DNA from: a marine gamma proteobacterium HTCC2143
Lineage (GTDB): Bacteria; Pseudomonadota; Gammaproteobacteria; Pseudomonadales; Dasaniaceae
Direction of reading: 5' to 3'
DNA: 64,000 nucleotides
Assembly: GCA_000169075.1 (NCBI GenBank)
Contig: AAVT01000002.1
Coordinates: 397,957 to 461,956, forward strand
Part shown: positions 42,944 through 52,543 of the stretch, piece by piece
Numbering within the stretch: position 1 is the first letter of the stretch
How the letters are laid out: each line of letters opens with the position of its first letter
Made by a program: the position numbers and the translations under genes
Notes under the pieces: generated by a model
The model's input: only the letters and a program-made list of their open reading frames with translations
Database searches by the model: none
Told to the model about the DNA's origin: nothing

Positions 42944-45382
42944 ATGATGACGCGTCTTCGTGCCACGTCTATCAGCAGGAAAATGGCTTTTTTTAGCGCA
43001 TTGATCTCCACTATTAGCCTAGTGGGCATTGTTAGTATTATCGGAGTTTACGATTACTACAGCGTGCAAGACAAAACTGAAAACGATTTAATATCACTAT
43101 CAGCAGCTCTTACGGTCCGCAGTTCAGCCGCTATCGTGACTGGAGATATGGCATCCGTCACCATCCTGCTAGACTCTATTGCCACTGTCCATGATATTAC
43201 CAATGGTTGTATCTATACCTTGGGTGCAGATCCATTGGACAAAAAAGCGATTAATATTATCGCGAACTATCCTGATGAAAGTGCGCCCTGCTCCTCTACC
43301 ACACCAACCGAAACCCGTATTATTGAATCGACCGAGATGCCATATATTGACATTGTCCAACCAATAGCGATCAGAGATAAAGTCGTTGGATACGTTTATT
43401 TACGATCAAACACCAAAAACCTCATGCCATTACAAGCACTCTACCTAGGGATCATTGCCTGTCTTTCATTCTTAGGCTTTGCGATCGCCCTTTGGCTCGC
43501 AAATGTTTCTTCCAACAGGCTATCACAGAGGCTGCTATCTCTCGAAACAACAGCGCACAATATCATCAGCAACGGTAACTATTCACTGAGAGCGCAAAAA
43601 GTCGAGAACGACACTATCAGCAATGTCACTACTAACTTTAACCAAATGCTGGACTTTTTCCAACAACAGGACACCCAGCTTCGCGACAGTGAAGAGAAAT
43701 TTCGCCTTATCAACGAGACGTCTAAAGTCGGTATTTTTCAACTAGACATCAACGGAACCTGTGTTTACGCCAATACAGAGCTTTCATTGATTACTGGCCT
43801 GCCTGTGAATGAAATTCTCGAGAGTAATTGGTTGACAGCAATACATCCTGAAGACCGATCTACAGTAGAAGAACAATGGCAAGTGATGTTAGACAACAAC
43901 CAATCTTTAGACTTGAATTGCCGCTTAAAAACGCCTCAAACGAAATTTATTGCAGCTTATGTCCGGCTGCTGAGACGTTCAGATGGTCGTTTAATAGGCT
44001 ACATTGGTGCGATAAATGATGTCTCCGAAATAAAAAATGCACAAACACAGTTTGAAGAAATGGCCTACTACGACATGTTAACCGGGCTCGCCAACCGCAG
44101 ACTGTTTCGGAATCGCCTCGAACACGTGGTCAGTAATCTCAAGAAAGAACAGAGTAGTCTTGGCCTTATTTTGGTCGACCTTGATAGGTTCAAAAGTGTC
44201 AACGACGCTATGGGTCATGATGCGGGTGACAAACTACTTAAAATTGTCGCCGGACGACTTCAGCAGTGCGTAAGAGCGAGCGACACTGTTGCAAGATTGA
44301 GTAGCGATGAATTTGCTATCATCCTACCGGGAATAAAAAACTCTCGGACGACTGCTCATGTTGCAGAAAAAGTACTTACGGCTATACAGCAGCCCGTATT
44401 AATCAATGAAACCGAGCAGCGTCTGACTGCGAGCATTGGCATTGCGATCGCGCCTCAGAACGGTACCGACGCAAAAACTATTATTAAAAATGCAGATTTG
44501 GCGCTGTTCCATGCAAAAGATAATGGCAGGAACAATTACCAGTTTTTTACTGTCGAGATGAACATTCAGCTGATAGATCGGGTGGCGCTAACTCACGATC
44601 TTAAACAGGCGGTTAAAAACAGCGATTTTACGTTGGTATACCAGCCCAAGATCTGCCTGAAACAAGGAAACTTAGTTGGTTTTGAGGCGTTAATCAGATG
44701 GAACCATAAAATCCGAGGGGCTGTAGGGCCCACAGAGTTTATTCCAGTTGCAGAACAAACGGGCCTAATTATTCCGCTTGGCCGTTGGGTAATTACGACG
44801 GCATGCGAACAACTGCGCACTATGTATGACGAAGAGATAGTCAACGATTCGGTATCTATGGCTGTAAATCTTTCCGCGCACCAATTCCAAGATGAGCATT
44901 TGGTTGACTTTATCCGCGACAGGATCAACACCTTCGATATAAAACCTGGTCAATTTGAAATCGAATTAACCGAGTCAGTGCTGATGGAAAATTTTGATAA
45001 CGCTATTGAAAAACTTGAGGCGTTACGACAATTGGGTATACAGATATCAATTGATGATTTCGGAACCGGCTATTCATCGCTGGGCTACCTAAAACGACTT
45101 CCTGTGAACACTGTCAAAGTTGATCGCTCATTTGTTACTGACATTCCAAATGATAAAAGTGATATGGAGATCACCTCAGCTGTCATCGCTATGGCCCATA
45201 ATCTCAATTATACGGTGGTTGCAGAAGGTGTAGAAACAGAACAACAGCTACAGTTTCTAGAGCATTCAGGGTGCGATTATGGGCAGGGGTATTTTTTCAG
45301 CAAGCCCTTGCCAGACCATGAACTTGAACTTTTTTGTGCTAATTTTTCACTCAGCAGTTTGAGATCTAACCATTCCACTTGA
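42944..45382 (+). CDS. PAS-GGDEF-EAL cyclic-di-GMP regulator, membrane-bound
   Basis: 812-residue inner-membrane signalling protein. Order: helix 1 (about 13-37), periplasmic sensor (about 38-160), helix 2 (about 164-187), HAMP (about 188-240), PAS (about 248-360), GGDEF (about 375-535) and EAL (about 545-800). The GGDEF motif is degenerate, S453-S-D-E-F457, while the inhibitory RxxD site is kept (R444-A-S-D447). The EAL domain has the full phosphodiesterase set: E581-A-L, NLSAHQF, ELTES, IDDFGTGYSSL, VKVDRSF, AEGVET and the GQG segment. I infer c-di-GMP hydrolysis, with the GGDEF half as a sensor. Two adjacent ATG codons start the gene. It precedes ylqF by 21 bases. Confidence 0.93.
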   Translation: MMTRLRATSISRKMAFFSALISTISLVGIVSIIGVYDYYSVQDKTENDLISLSAALTVRSSAAIVTGDMASVTILLDSIATVHDITNGCIYTLGADPLDKKAINIIANYPDESAPCSSTTPTETRIIESTEMPYIDIVQPIAIRDKVVGYVYLRSNTKNLMPLQALYLGIIACLSFLGFAIALWLANVSSNRLSQRLLSLETTAHNIISNGNYSLRAQKVENDTISNVTTNFNQMLDFFQQQDTQLRDSEEKFRLINETSKVGIFQLDINGTCVYANTELSLITGLPVNEILESNWLTAIHPEDRSTVEEQWQVMLDNNQSLDLNCRLKTPQTKFIAAYVRLLRRSDGRLIGYIGAINDVSEIKNAQTQFEEMAYYDMLTGLANRRLFRNRLEHVVSNLKKEQSSLGLILVDLDRFKSVNDAMGHDAGDKLLKIVAGRLQQCVRASDTVARLSSDEFAIILPGIKNSRTTAHVAEKVLTAIQQPVLINETEQRLTASIGIAIAPQNGTDAKTIIKNADLALFHAKDNGRNNYQFFTVEMNIQLIDRVALTHDLKQAVKNSDFTLVYQPKICLKQGNLVGFEALIRWNHKIRGAVGPTEFIPVAEQTGLIIPLGRWVITTACEQLRTMYDEEIVNDSVSMAVNLSAHQFQDEHLVDFIRDRINTFDIKPGQFEIELTESVLMENFDNAIEKLEALRQLGIQISIDDFGTGYSSLGYLKRLPVNTVKVDRSFVTDIPNDKSDMEITSAVIAMAHNLNYTVVAEGVETEQQLQFLEHSGCDYGQGYFFSKPLPDHELELFCANFSLSSLRSNHST

Positions 45383-45403
45383 CCCAAATGTCCAAGGTAT
45401 TTT

Positions 45404-46327
45404 ATGAGTATTCAGTGGTTTCCCGGGCATATGAACAAAGCCCGCAAACAAATAAAGGAATTACTCCCGCAGATTCACTTAATTATTGAAGTTCTCGACG
45501 CACGGATCCCTTTTAGCAGTGAGAATCCAATGATTGCGGAGCTACGAGGAGACAAACCTTGTATTAAAGTATTGACTAAAAGCGACCTTGCGGACCCAAA
45601 AATAACCGAGCGTTGGTTACAATACCTCGACAAGCAGAAAGGAATAAAAGCGATTGCTGTAACCACAAAACAGCCTGATATTATTCGCCAATTAGTTCCT
45701 TTGTGTCGAAAAATGTTGCCTGAAAGAGACGCTGGTCATAACGATATTCACGTCATGATCATGGGTATTCCCAATGTTGGCAAGTCGACACTCATTAACA
45801 CCTTGGCCGGTAAAACGATTGCCAAAACGGGTAACGAACCTGCTGTCACGAAAGGACAGCAACGAATTAATCTGCGAAATGGAATAATGCTCTTTGATAC
45901 TCCGGGGATGTTGTGGCCTAAAGTAGAGAGTGAAAAAAGCAGTTATCGCCTTGCAACTACTGGTGCGATTAAGGATACCGCAATGAGCTATGAAGATGTC
46001 GCGTTTTTTGCTGCAGATTTTCTGCTTTTGAATTATCCGGAACGCTTGCGAGAACGTTATCAGATGATCGATATCCCGGACAACGAGTTGGATTTACTTG
46101 AAACGATAGGACATAAAAGAGGGTGTTTACGGAGCGGCGGGAAAGTTGATCTGGAGAAGGTGTCTACGATATTACTAAATGAATTACGGTCAGGAACACT
46201 TGGACCAATCTCTCTTGAAGTACCTGAGCAAATTGAGCTAGAAATCATAGAGGTAGAAAAGTTACTCAAAGAAAAAGCCGCAAAGAAAGAAGCCCGTAAG
46301 AATGCACGAAAGAAGAAGAAAACCTAA
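45404..46327 (+). CDS. ylqF: Ribosome biogenesis GTPase YlqF/RbgA
   Basis: 307-residue circularly permuted GTPase involved in late 50S assembly in Bacillus. The permuted order is visible: G4 (LTKSDLAD near 57) comes first, then G1 (MGIPNVGKSTLIN near 123-135), G2 and G3 (DTPGMLWP near 166). It starts with the family block IQWFPGHMNKARKQI. The C-terminal domain ends in a Lys/Ala-rich tail (AAKKEARKNARKKKK) suited to RNA binding. The stop codon lies next to a hairpin, followed by a GC-rich terminator. Confidence 0.93.
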   Translation: MSIQWFPGHMNKARKQIKELLPQIHLIIEVLDARIPFSSENPMIAELRGDKPCIKVLTKSDLADPKITERWLQYLDKQKGIKAIAVTTKQPDIIRQLVPLCRKMLPERDAGHNDIHVMIMGIPNVGKSTLINTLAGKTIAKTGNEPAVTKGQQRINLRNGIMLFDTPGMLWPKVESEKSSYRLATTGAIKDTAMSYEDVAFFAADFLLLNYPERLRERYQMIDIPDNELDLLETIGHKRGCLRSGGKVDLEKVSTILLNELRSGTLGPISLEVPEQIELEIIEVEKLLKEKAAKKEARKNARKKKKT

Positions 46328-47023
46328 CAGCGATAGCTGATTGTTAGGTTAAAAGCTAGACGAGCTATTAGCGCCAATTCCGTGGCGCTGTTTCTGTTCA
46401 TTGGGCAACGCGTTAACAACGGGCCTAGCAGATTCATCCCCGCTTCTAGTTCACAAGCAGACGGACAATCGATGACATTTTCTCACGCTGGAAAAGTTGG
46501 CATGCCTTTACAGCCATCTAGATGAAGCCTATCGACACGTGTAACCTCTATTTTTACAGCGGTATCTCGCAAAAATTGTTTTGCCACGCCAGCGCTCTGT
46601 TTGCCCCTAATAGAACATCGAATTTATCAGCAAAAATAGTGTTGGAGCCACGCTAATCAGGCGAAATTAGCCATGATCGAGACCTAATCAGTTGGGGAGG
46701 CGCGGTTGGCGACGATGCAGACGGCCTTAAAAATAATATTTCACAAAATATCCCTCTGTTATAGACATTGATACCGCCATATCGGCTATTATTGACACAG
46801 TTTAGTCCTGTCTATTGGCATGATTCTCAATGTTCGACGGTGTATAGCCATATCTTTGAATTGACACCTGATTAGTTGGCCATGAGCAGTCGTATACATT
46901 GTTTATAGCGTGCCCAATGGTACAGATTATAATGCGCGACCCAAGGTTCCCGTAGATACGAAACACAGCATTCGTCAGCGCTTTAATTGCAGTGGCGATG
47001 GCCTATTTTAGAGTATTGAAATT
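46328..47023. other. Intergenic region between ylqF and xdhC
   Basis: 696 bases. It starts with a palindrome overlapping the ylqF end (AACCTAACA at 46321-46329 with TGTTAGGTT at 46342-46350) and a terminator at 46370-46399. I see no coding frame, tRNA or repeat in the remaining 600 bases; the right end must hold the xdhC promoter. Confidence 0.55.
46370..46399 (+). terminator. Rho-independent terminator after ylqF
   Basis: AGCGCCA (46370-46376) pairs with TGGCGCT (46383-46389) around ATTCCG, followed by GTTTCTGTT. GC-rich stem with T-rich tail, 43 bases after the ylqF stop. Confidence 0.7.
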
Positions 47024-48016
47024 ATGGACGATATGCATTTGGCGGTCATCAGCCAGTTAAACCAATGGCTAGAGGATCGCGAAGACTGTTGGCTGTGTAC
47101 TGTCCTCAACACTTGGGGGTCCGCACCCCGCCTCCCAGGGAGTTTAATGGTCTGTAATCGCCAAGGAACTATGGTTGGCTCATTATCCGGCGGCTGTGTT
47201 GAAGACGATTTGGTTTCAATGTTAGAAAAAAATGAGCTGGCATCCGTTAATACTACCTACAAAATTTATGGCGAGACGGATGAAGACGTAGAAAAATTTC
47301 AATTACCCTGTGGTGGTACTCTAGGTGTCTTAATTGAGCCGTTTCATCGTTCTAACATCAGCGACGATGTCATTGAACGGTTTCAAATCATTGAGCGTCA
47401 GTTGCAACAAAGGCTGTGTGTCGAGCGACACTGTGATTATATGGAAAATAATGAAACAGTGCGATCCAGCGTTGGTCATCCGGGCATTAACTATCAGTTG
47501 AATAATGAAGGCGAGCTTGTCTGTGTCGAGCACATACTAGGGCCAAGCACTCACTTAATGATCATTGGCATTTGCGAAGTGGCTCGGTATCTCGCTCAGT
47601 TTGCTTTAGCAACGGGCTATCGTGTTAGCGTCTGCGACCCAAGACCAGAGATGGCCGAACAATGGAACATAGAACACACTACTCTGTTTACCGCTATGCC
47701 CGATGACACTATAAGAGATTATAGTGCCGACTTAAACAGTGCTATTGTCGCCGTTAGCCACGACCCGCGGATTGATGATATGGGGCTAATGGATGCCTTC
47801 GATTCGCAGGCCTTCTATATCGGCGCTATGGGATCAGAAAAAACTTCAGAAAAACGTCGAGAACGGCTACAACTGCTGGGAGTTTCTCTGGAGGATCTAA
47901 GCCGTTTAAGAGCCCCTATTGGGCTAGATATCCATTCCAAGACTCCGGCTGAAATAGCTATCTCGATTCTGGCAGAAATTATTTCGACTGTCGGCAGGCA
48001 ACGGATCCATGCCTAA
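47024..48016 (+). CDS. XdhC/CoxI family protein
   Basis: 330-residue protein of the XdhC family, which binds molybdenum cofactor and delivers the sulfurated form to xanthine dehydrogenase-type hydroxylases. The N-terminal XdhC_CoxI domain has VLNTWGSAPRLPGSLMV near residues 27-43 and LSGGCVEDDLV near 53-63; the C-terminal Rossmann domain begins LMIIGICEVARYLAQFA near 183, with GIC replacing the usual glycine-rich GAG. GAMGSEKTSEKRRERL near 270 is a family hallmark. Its stop overlaps the next gene by 8 bases. No xdhA/B or cox-type enzyme gene is in the window. Confidence 0.9.
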   Translation: MDDMHLAVISQLNQWLEDREDCWLCTVLNTWGSAPRLPGSLMVCNRQGTMVGSLSGGCVEDDLVSMLEKNELASVNTTYKIYGETDEDVEKFQLPCGGTLGVLIEPFHRSNISDDVIERFQIIERQLQQRLCVERHCDYMENNETVRSSVGHPGINYQLNNEGELVCVEHILGPSTHLMIIGICEVARYLAQFALATGYRVSVCDPRPEMAEQWNIEHTTLFTAMPDDTIRDYSADLNSAIVAVSHDPRIDDMGLMDAFDSQAFYIGAMGSEKTSEKRRERLQLLGVSLEDLSRLRAPIGLDIHSKTPAEIAISILAEIISTVGRQRIHA

Positions 48017-48638
48017 GCCTAACGAACCGATATTAGTAGCACTTGTACTAGCGGCGGGTAGCAGTCGCAGATTTGGCAGTGATAAACGACTTTTCGCCTA
48101 CAATGGAACACCGTTGTTACAGCGTTCATTAGTCATTCCTATTCAACTAGGGCTTGCCACTACAGTCGTTTTAAAACCAACGGATGAACTTTTTCTTCCC
48201 TCTCTTTTAGGTTGTTATTTGCATCACCCGCTGCTAAAAGTGGTTTATGCTGACGATGCCCTCTTGGGAATGGGCCATTCGCTGTCGGCAGGTATTCGGT
48301 CAATTTTGCAATCATCAAAAAGCGTCGAAGGTGCTTTGGTATTCTTGGCAGATATGCCGTCATTGGAAGTAAAAACGGTTAGGGATATCATCAGACGTTT
48401 CGACAGCAACAAAATTGTTGTTCCAACCTACATGGCAACGAACGGGAGTTTAAAAGCCGGACACCCTGTTCTCTTTAGTCGCCCTTGGCTGAAACAGCTT
48501 CAAAAACTTAGCGGTGACAACGGAGCCAAAGAACTACTGAAAAAAAATCCCGAAAATATCATTAACGTCGCTCTAGACGATAAAGGCATATTTCTGGATA
48601 TCGACCACCCGGCAGAAGTCCCGGGTGCAAAGACTTAG
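48009..48638 (+). CDS. MocA-like nucleotidyltransferase (molybdenum cofactor cytidylyl type)
   Basis: 209-residue MobA-like NTP transferase, probably making the dinucleotide form of molybdenum cofactor (MCD) used by xanthine dehydrogenase-family enzymes. The nucleotide loop is VLAAGSSRRFGSDKRL at residues 12-27, the metal site is FLADMPS near 115-121, and GHPVLFSRPWL near 155 matches MocA/CoxI partners. The 8-base overlap with xdhC supports a joint function in preparing a molybdoenzyme; the client enzyme must be elsewhere in the genome. A GTP-using MobA is the alternative, but the xdhC partner argues for cytidylyl transfer. Confidence 0.88.
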   Translation: MPKPNEPILVALVLAAGSSRRFGSDKRLFAYNGTPLLQRSLVIPIQLGLATTVVLKPTDELFLPSLLGCYLHHPLLKVVYADDALLGMGHSLSAGIRSILQSSKSVEGALVFLADMPSLEVKTVRDIIRRFDSNKIVVPTYMATNGSLKAGHPVLFSRPWLKQLQKLSGDNGAKELLKKNPENIINVALDDKGIFLDIDHPAEVPGAKT

Positions 48639-48938
48639 TCCTAGGTAAGCGTATCTCGGCTATCTTTGTTAGGTTTTTGAGCGCTTGGATAATGAGCATA
48701 ACCGGGGCGATCTGCGGTTTAAACTCGGCAGCAGTGAAATTATTAGTGCGTTTTGCCCTTTTGTTCATTCATCTATATAGTGTGTTTCGGCTGTTATCGC
48801 GATAGAAGTCTGCCCAATCAGTAATTACACTCAGATGTTTACCGACACCACCAAAAAATATCACGATTAGTCGATAAAGCCACGCGATGTAGGGACCAAA
48901 TTTGTTCATGAATTTCAAACGTCAAAATCGGTGGACCT
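48639..48938. other. Intergenic region before the YdjM-like gene
   Basis: 300 bases, AT-rich towards the right. No coding frame or clear terminator after the MocA-like gene is visible. Confidence 0.5.
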
Positions 48939-49943
48939 ATGGACCCGATTAGTCAGGGACTTGTGGGCGCCGCGCTATCGCAATCTCAGGGCAGTAACAA
49001 ACAGCTGAAAATTGCAGGGATACTTGGATTTCTGAGCGGCATGGCCGCAGATCTAGATGTGTTCATTCGCTCCTCCGAAGATCCATTGCTGTTTCTCGTA
49101 TATCATAGGCAGTTCACGCATTCTCTGATATTTATTCCCTTCGGCGGTTTAATCTGCGCATTGGTTCTGCACAAGCTGTTTTCCCGGCAGCATGGCATAT
49201 CGCTAAAGGAAACTTGGCTCTTCTGTACGCTCGGTTATGCGACCCATGCTCTTTTAGACGCTTGTACAACTTATGGTACTCAGTTGCTGTGGCCCTTTAG
49301 TGACGCTCGTATTGCATGGAATATCATGTCAATAATTGATCCAGTGTATACGTTAACGCTGGGTGTAATCTTACTTTCCGCCTACATCAGTAAGCAGAGA
49401 AAATTAGCAGTCATCGGACTAATTTGGGTTGTCTCTTACCCGCTGTTTGGTTTGATTCAACGAGAGAGAGCGATCGACGGCGCACAACGAGTAGCGGCGG
49501 AACGCAACCATATTCCGATTAACTTAGCCGCGAAACCAAGTTTTGGAAATTTACTCGTTTGGAAAACTGTTTATGAGGTGGGTAACCACTATTATGTAGA
49601 CGCGGTCCGCGCAGGCATCGACATTAACGTCTTCTCTGGCGATAACGTTGAAAAACTCAATCTGGGCCGTGATTTCCCGTGGGTTGTTGGGAACTCCCAG
49701 CAAGCAGCCGATATTGACCGTTTTCGATGGTTTTCAAACGGGTATATTGCTAAAGATCCAGGCAATGCTAATAGAATTATTGATATTCGCTATTCAATGG
49801 TGCCAAATGAAATTAACGCATTGTGGAGCATCGAGCTATCCCCCGGGGCTGACAGTGATAGCCACGCAATCTATAAAACCAATAGAGAGGCCTCCCAAGC
49901 CAATATTGATCAGTTTTTACGCATGATCATCAATCCACTGTAA
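48939..49943 (+). CDS. Membrane-bound metal-dependent hydrolase, YdjM/DUF457 family
   Basis: 334-residue inner-membrane protein of the YdjM family. The N-terminal half carries the family's putative metal residues: MDPISQGLVGAALSQS, AADLDVF near residue 40, YHRQFTHSL near 58-66 and GYATHALLDACTTYGTQLLWPF near 97-118, interleaved with four or five membrane helices. The C-terminal 150 residues are soluble and poorly conserved. E. coli YdjM is LexA-regulated; I see no LexA box here. The biochemical function is not established. Confidence 0.9.
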   Translation: MDPISQGLVGAALSQSQGSNKQLKIAGILGFLSGMAADLDVFIRSSEDPLLFLVYHRQFTHSLIFIPFGGLICALVLHKLFSRQHGISLKETWLFCTLGYATHALLDACTTYGTQLLWPFSDARIAWNIMSIIDPVYTLTLGVILLSAYISKQRKLAVIGLIWVVSYPLFGLIQRERAIDGAQRVAAERNHIPINLAAKPSFGNLLVWKTVYEVGNHYYVDAVRAGIDINVFSGDNVEKLNLGRDFPWVVGNSQQAADIDRFRWFSNGYIAKDPGNANRIIDIRYSMVPNEINALWSIELSPGADSDSHAIYKTNREASQANIDQFLRMIINPL

Positions 49944-49962
49944 ACCCGTCATAAAGTCCCGA

Positions 49963-50202
49963 TCAAACTCGCATCAGCTTTGCCTGTACGAGTTTTGCCC
50001 CCGGAGGATAACAAAAGGAGGTTACTAGACACCGCTCACTACTCGCCAGACTTCGGATATTCTGCTTGAATAACTCCTCAACGGTCCATCCAGCGATATG
50101 ATCGCCCACGCATTTTGTAGTCAACACCCAAGCATTGGCGTCATTTGCGTCTTTATCAGCATGGTAACGAATATTCTTACCACCTTTACTAAGTCGGGCC
50201 AT
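49963..50202 (-). CDS. Small protein of unknown function (79 aa)
   Basis: I do not recognise this protein. It starts MARLSKGGKNIRYHADKDAN, contains the motif GWTVEELFKQNIRSL and has two Cys residues; it is soluble and mixed in charge. The ATG at 50202 has a strong GAGGAGA ribosome binding site 8 bases upstream, which is the main reason for the call; the open frame runs 2 codons further to a TTG. It is convergent with the YdjM-like gene, 19 bases between them, and lies downstream of etfBA on the same strand but behind that operon's terminator. A chance frame is possible. Confidence 0.55.
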   Translation of the reverse strand: MARLSKGGKNIRYHADKDANDANAWVLTTKCVGDHIAGWTVEELFKQNIRSLASSERCLVTSFCYPPGAKLVQAKLMRV

Positions 50203-50431
50203 GATCAACTCTCCTCTAAATTATCTACCTATTTCGGTACAGGTTAAAAATAGAACGATAGCTGCCTAAATCATAGTTAATACTAATACTGAGCAGCGCA
50301 TTTGTGCACACCGCCACATAAACAGTCCACAATATACTCATACAGAGGGATAGTCATAGCGAGAACCTTGATTCCGATTGGAAATGCCAGATCAGCACCC
50401 TAGGAAAAACTTGCTAATTGTCGATTTCATG

Positions 50432-50460
50432 ACAAAAAAAAGCCCGGATAATCCGGGCTT
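50432..50460 (-). terminator. Rho-independent terminator of the etfBA operon
   Basis: On the minus strand a 9 bp stem AAGCCCGGA/TCCGGGCTT (plus positions 50440-50448 and 50452-50460) is followed by a run of T (plus A run 50434-50441). A textbook intrinsic terminator, 27 bases past the etfA stop. Confidence 0.9.
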
Positions 50461-50486
50461 CAGTCTATTTGAGCAGCGAAAAGCTA

Positions 50487-51416
50487 TTAGAGAGCGGCAT
50501 CCATTTCTGGAACAGCTTCGAACAGATCAGCAACCAGGCCATAATCAGCGACCTGAAAGATAGGAGCATCTTCATCTTTGTTGATAGCAACAATAACTTT
50601 ACTGTCTTTCATTCCCGCCAAATGTTGAATAGCCCCAGAGATACCTACGGCAATATACAGATCAGGGGCGACAATTTTTCCAGTCTGACCAACTTGCATA
50701 TCATTCGGTACAAAGCCGGCATCAACGGCAGCCCTAGACGCGCCAACGGCAGCACCAAGCTTGTCTGCAACTGATTCAAGCATCGCAAAATTTTCGCCGT
50801 TTTGCATACCACGACCACCAGAAATAATAACGCCAGCAGAGGTTAACTCAGGACGATCACTGACGGCAACTTCTTCACTAACAAAAGTCGATACGCCTGC
50901 ATCATGTGCACTAGCAATAACCTCAATTGAGGCTGATCCGCCATCTGTAGCAACGGCATCGAACCCTGTTGTACGCACAGTAATCACTTTGATTGCATCG
51001 GAAGACTGTACAGTTTCAATAACGTTACCTGCGTAAATTGGTCGCTTAAAAGTATCAGCGCTTTCTACATCGGTAATGTCAGAGATCTGCGCCACATCGA
51101 GCAAAGCAGCAACGCGTGGTAAAACATTTTTACCACTAGTCGTTGATGCTGCTAATACATGGGTGTAATCCTTCGCGATTTCTGCGACTAACAAGCTAAC
51201 ATTTTCTGCAAGTTGATTAGCGTAGACGACATTATCGGCTACCAGAACTTTAGCGACGCCGGCGACTGCAGCTGCAGCATCGCCCGCTGCAGAACAATTG
51301 GAGCCAGCCACTAAGACTACAACATCGCCGCCTATCTCAAGACCCGCGGCTATCGCGTTTAATGTGGCCGTTTTAACGGTATCATTATCGTGTTCAGCAA
51401 GAATTAGAATACTCAT
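50487..51416 (-). CDS. etfA: Electron transfer flavoprotein subunit alpha
   Basis: 309-residue ETF alpha (FixB). Domain I (1-190) starts [19 protein letters not shown]; the C-terminal FAD-binding domain shows the signature [39 protein letters not shown] (residues 196-234, quoted here only as a location) and [27 protein letters not shown] in two parts near 258-284. ETF accepts electrons from acyl-CoA and other dehydrogenases and passes them to the ETF-quinone oxidoreductase encoded divergently. Its start overlaps the etfB stop by one base (TAATG). A strong terminator follows. Confidence 0.95.
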   Translation of the reverse strand: MSILILAEHDNDTVKTATLNAIAAGLEIGGDVVVLVAGSNCSAAGDAAAAVAGVAKVLVADNVVYANQLAENVSLLVAEIAKDYTHVLAASTTSGKNVLPRVAALLDVAQISDITDVESADTFKRPIYAGNVIETVQSSDAIKVITVRTTGFDAVATDGGSASIEVIASAHDAGVSTFVSEEVAVSDRPELTSAGVIISGGRGMQNGENFAMLESVADKLGAAVGASRAAVDAGFVPNDMQVGQTGKIVAPDLYIAVGISGAIQHLAGMKDSKVIVAINKDEDAPIFQVADYGLVADLFEAVPEMDAAL

Positions 51417-52165
51417 TAGATCACCTTCGCCTCATTTTTCAGTTTATCAACAAGTTCAGCAACTGATTCTACCTTGATTCCTGCAGCGCGCTCAGCCGGT
51501 GGTTCAACCTTAACCGTTGTTAGTCGCGGTGCCACATCAACACCAAGATCCTCAGCTGTAAATACATCAAGCGGCTTTTTCTTAGCCTTCATAATGTTGG
51601 GTAACGAAGCATAGCGAGGCTCATTCAAACGCAAATCAGTAGTAACAACCGCAGGCAGACTCAAGGTGATAGTCTGTAACCCACCGTCGATTTCACGAGT
51701 GACATTCAGCTTGCCGTCGACAACAGTTATCTCGGACGCAAAAGTCCCCTGTCCAAGACCCGCAAGTGCCGCTAGCATTTGACCGGTTTGGTTGTTGTCA
51801 CCATCGATAGATTGCTTCCCGAGAATGATAAGATCAGGCTGTTCTTTATCGACAACAGCCTTTAACAACTTGGCGATAGCCAATGGTTGAATACTATTAT
51901 CTGCCTCGACCTGGATACCACGGTCTGCGCCCAGGGCTAACGATGTACGAATCTGCTCTTGGCAGGACTTATCACCAATTGAGACAGCAATAATTTCTGT
52001 GGCGGTGCCCGCTTCTTTCATGCGAACCGCTTCTTCGACTGCAATTTCACAGAATGGATTGATCGCCATTTTGACGTTATTTAAGTCGGCGCCGCTGCCA
52101 TCAGACTTGGGCCGAACCTTTACGTTAGCGTCTGCAACACGCTTAACCGCAACAAGAACCTTCAT
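51416..52165 (-). CDS. etfB: Electron transfer flavoprotein subunit beta
   Basis: 249-residue ETF beta (FixA), the AMP-binding subunit. Features are [18 protein letters not shown] at the N-terminus, [16 protein letters not shown] near 36-51, [19 protein letters not shown] near 118-136 and the recognition-loop region [44 protein letters not shown], which docks dehydrogenases, near 155-198 (split motif). First gene of the etfBA operon, transcribed away from the ETF-QO gene. Confidence 0.95.
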   Translation of the reverse strand: MKVLVAVKRVADANVKVRPKSDGSGADLNNVKMAINPFCEIAVEEAVRMKEAGTATEIIAVSIGDKSCQEQIRTSLALGADRGIQVEADNSIQPLAIAKLLKAVVDKEQPDLIILGKQSIDGDNNQTGQMLAALAGLGQGTFASEITVVDGKLNVTREIDGGLQTITLSLPAVVTTDLRLNEPRYASLPNIMKAKKKPLDVFTAEDLGVDVAPRLTTVKVEPPAERAAGIKVESVAELVDKLKNEAKVI

Positions 52166-52543
52166 AAGATTCTCCGTTTCTAGTACGTTGGAGTTTGGCT
52201 ATTCTGGTGTACGTTTTGAAAATGGTACAGGCAGGTAATAGCCGCGAAAAAACGCGCGTATGGTGACGCCTATCAGAGTCAAGGTCAACCCTTTTTATGA
52301 TTGATAGTGTCAGGATCAGACAGGTTTTCATTGGTCGCCTGATCTATTTAACACTCAGCAGCATAACGAAACACTACAGTGGACGGTACGTCGCAAAAAA
52401 TCGACTAATTCTTTACTTTTCAGAGGCTTGGTATTGGCCATTTTGACTCTGAGCTTATATAATTGTCGGCTATGTGAGCACCCTTCGGCTTGATGATAAG
52501 CCCTCGGTAGCGCCATCCAATCGTTTAAATGAGGATAGTTGTT
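52166..52543. other. Divergent control region between etfB and ETF-QO
   Basis: 378 non-coding bases serving two divergent genes of one pathway. A sigma-70 promoter candidate for ETF-QO is at 52434-52463. An operator shared by both directions is plausible, but I did not find a clear palindrome. Confidence 0.5.
52434..52463 (+). promoter_or_regulatory. Sigma-70 promoter candidate for ETF-QO
   Basis: -35 TTGGCC (52434-52439) and a perfect -10 TATAAT (52458-52463) with an 18-base spacer, about 80 bases before the GTG start. The weak -35 suggests possible activation. Confidence 0.5.
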
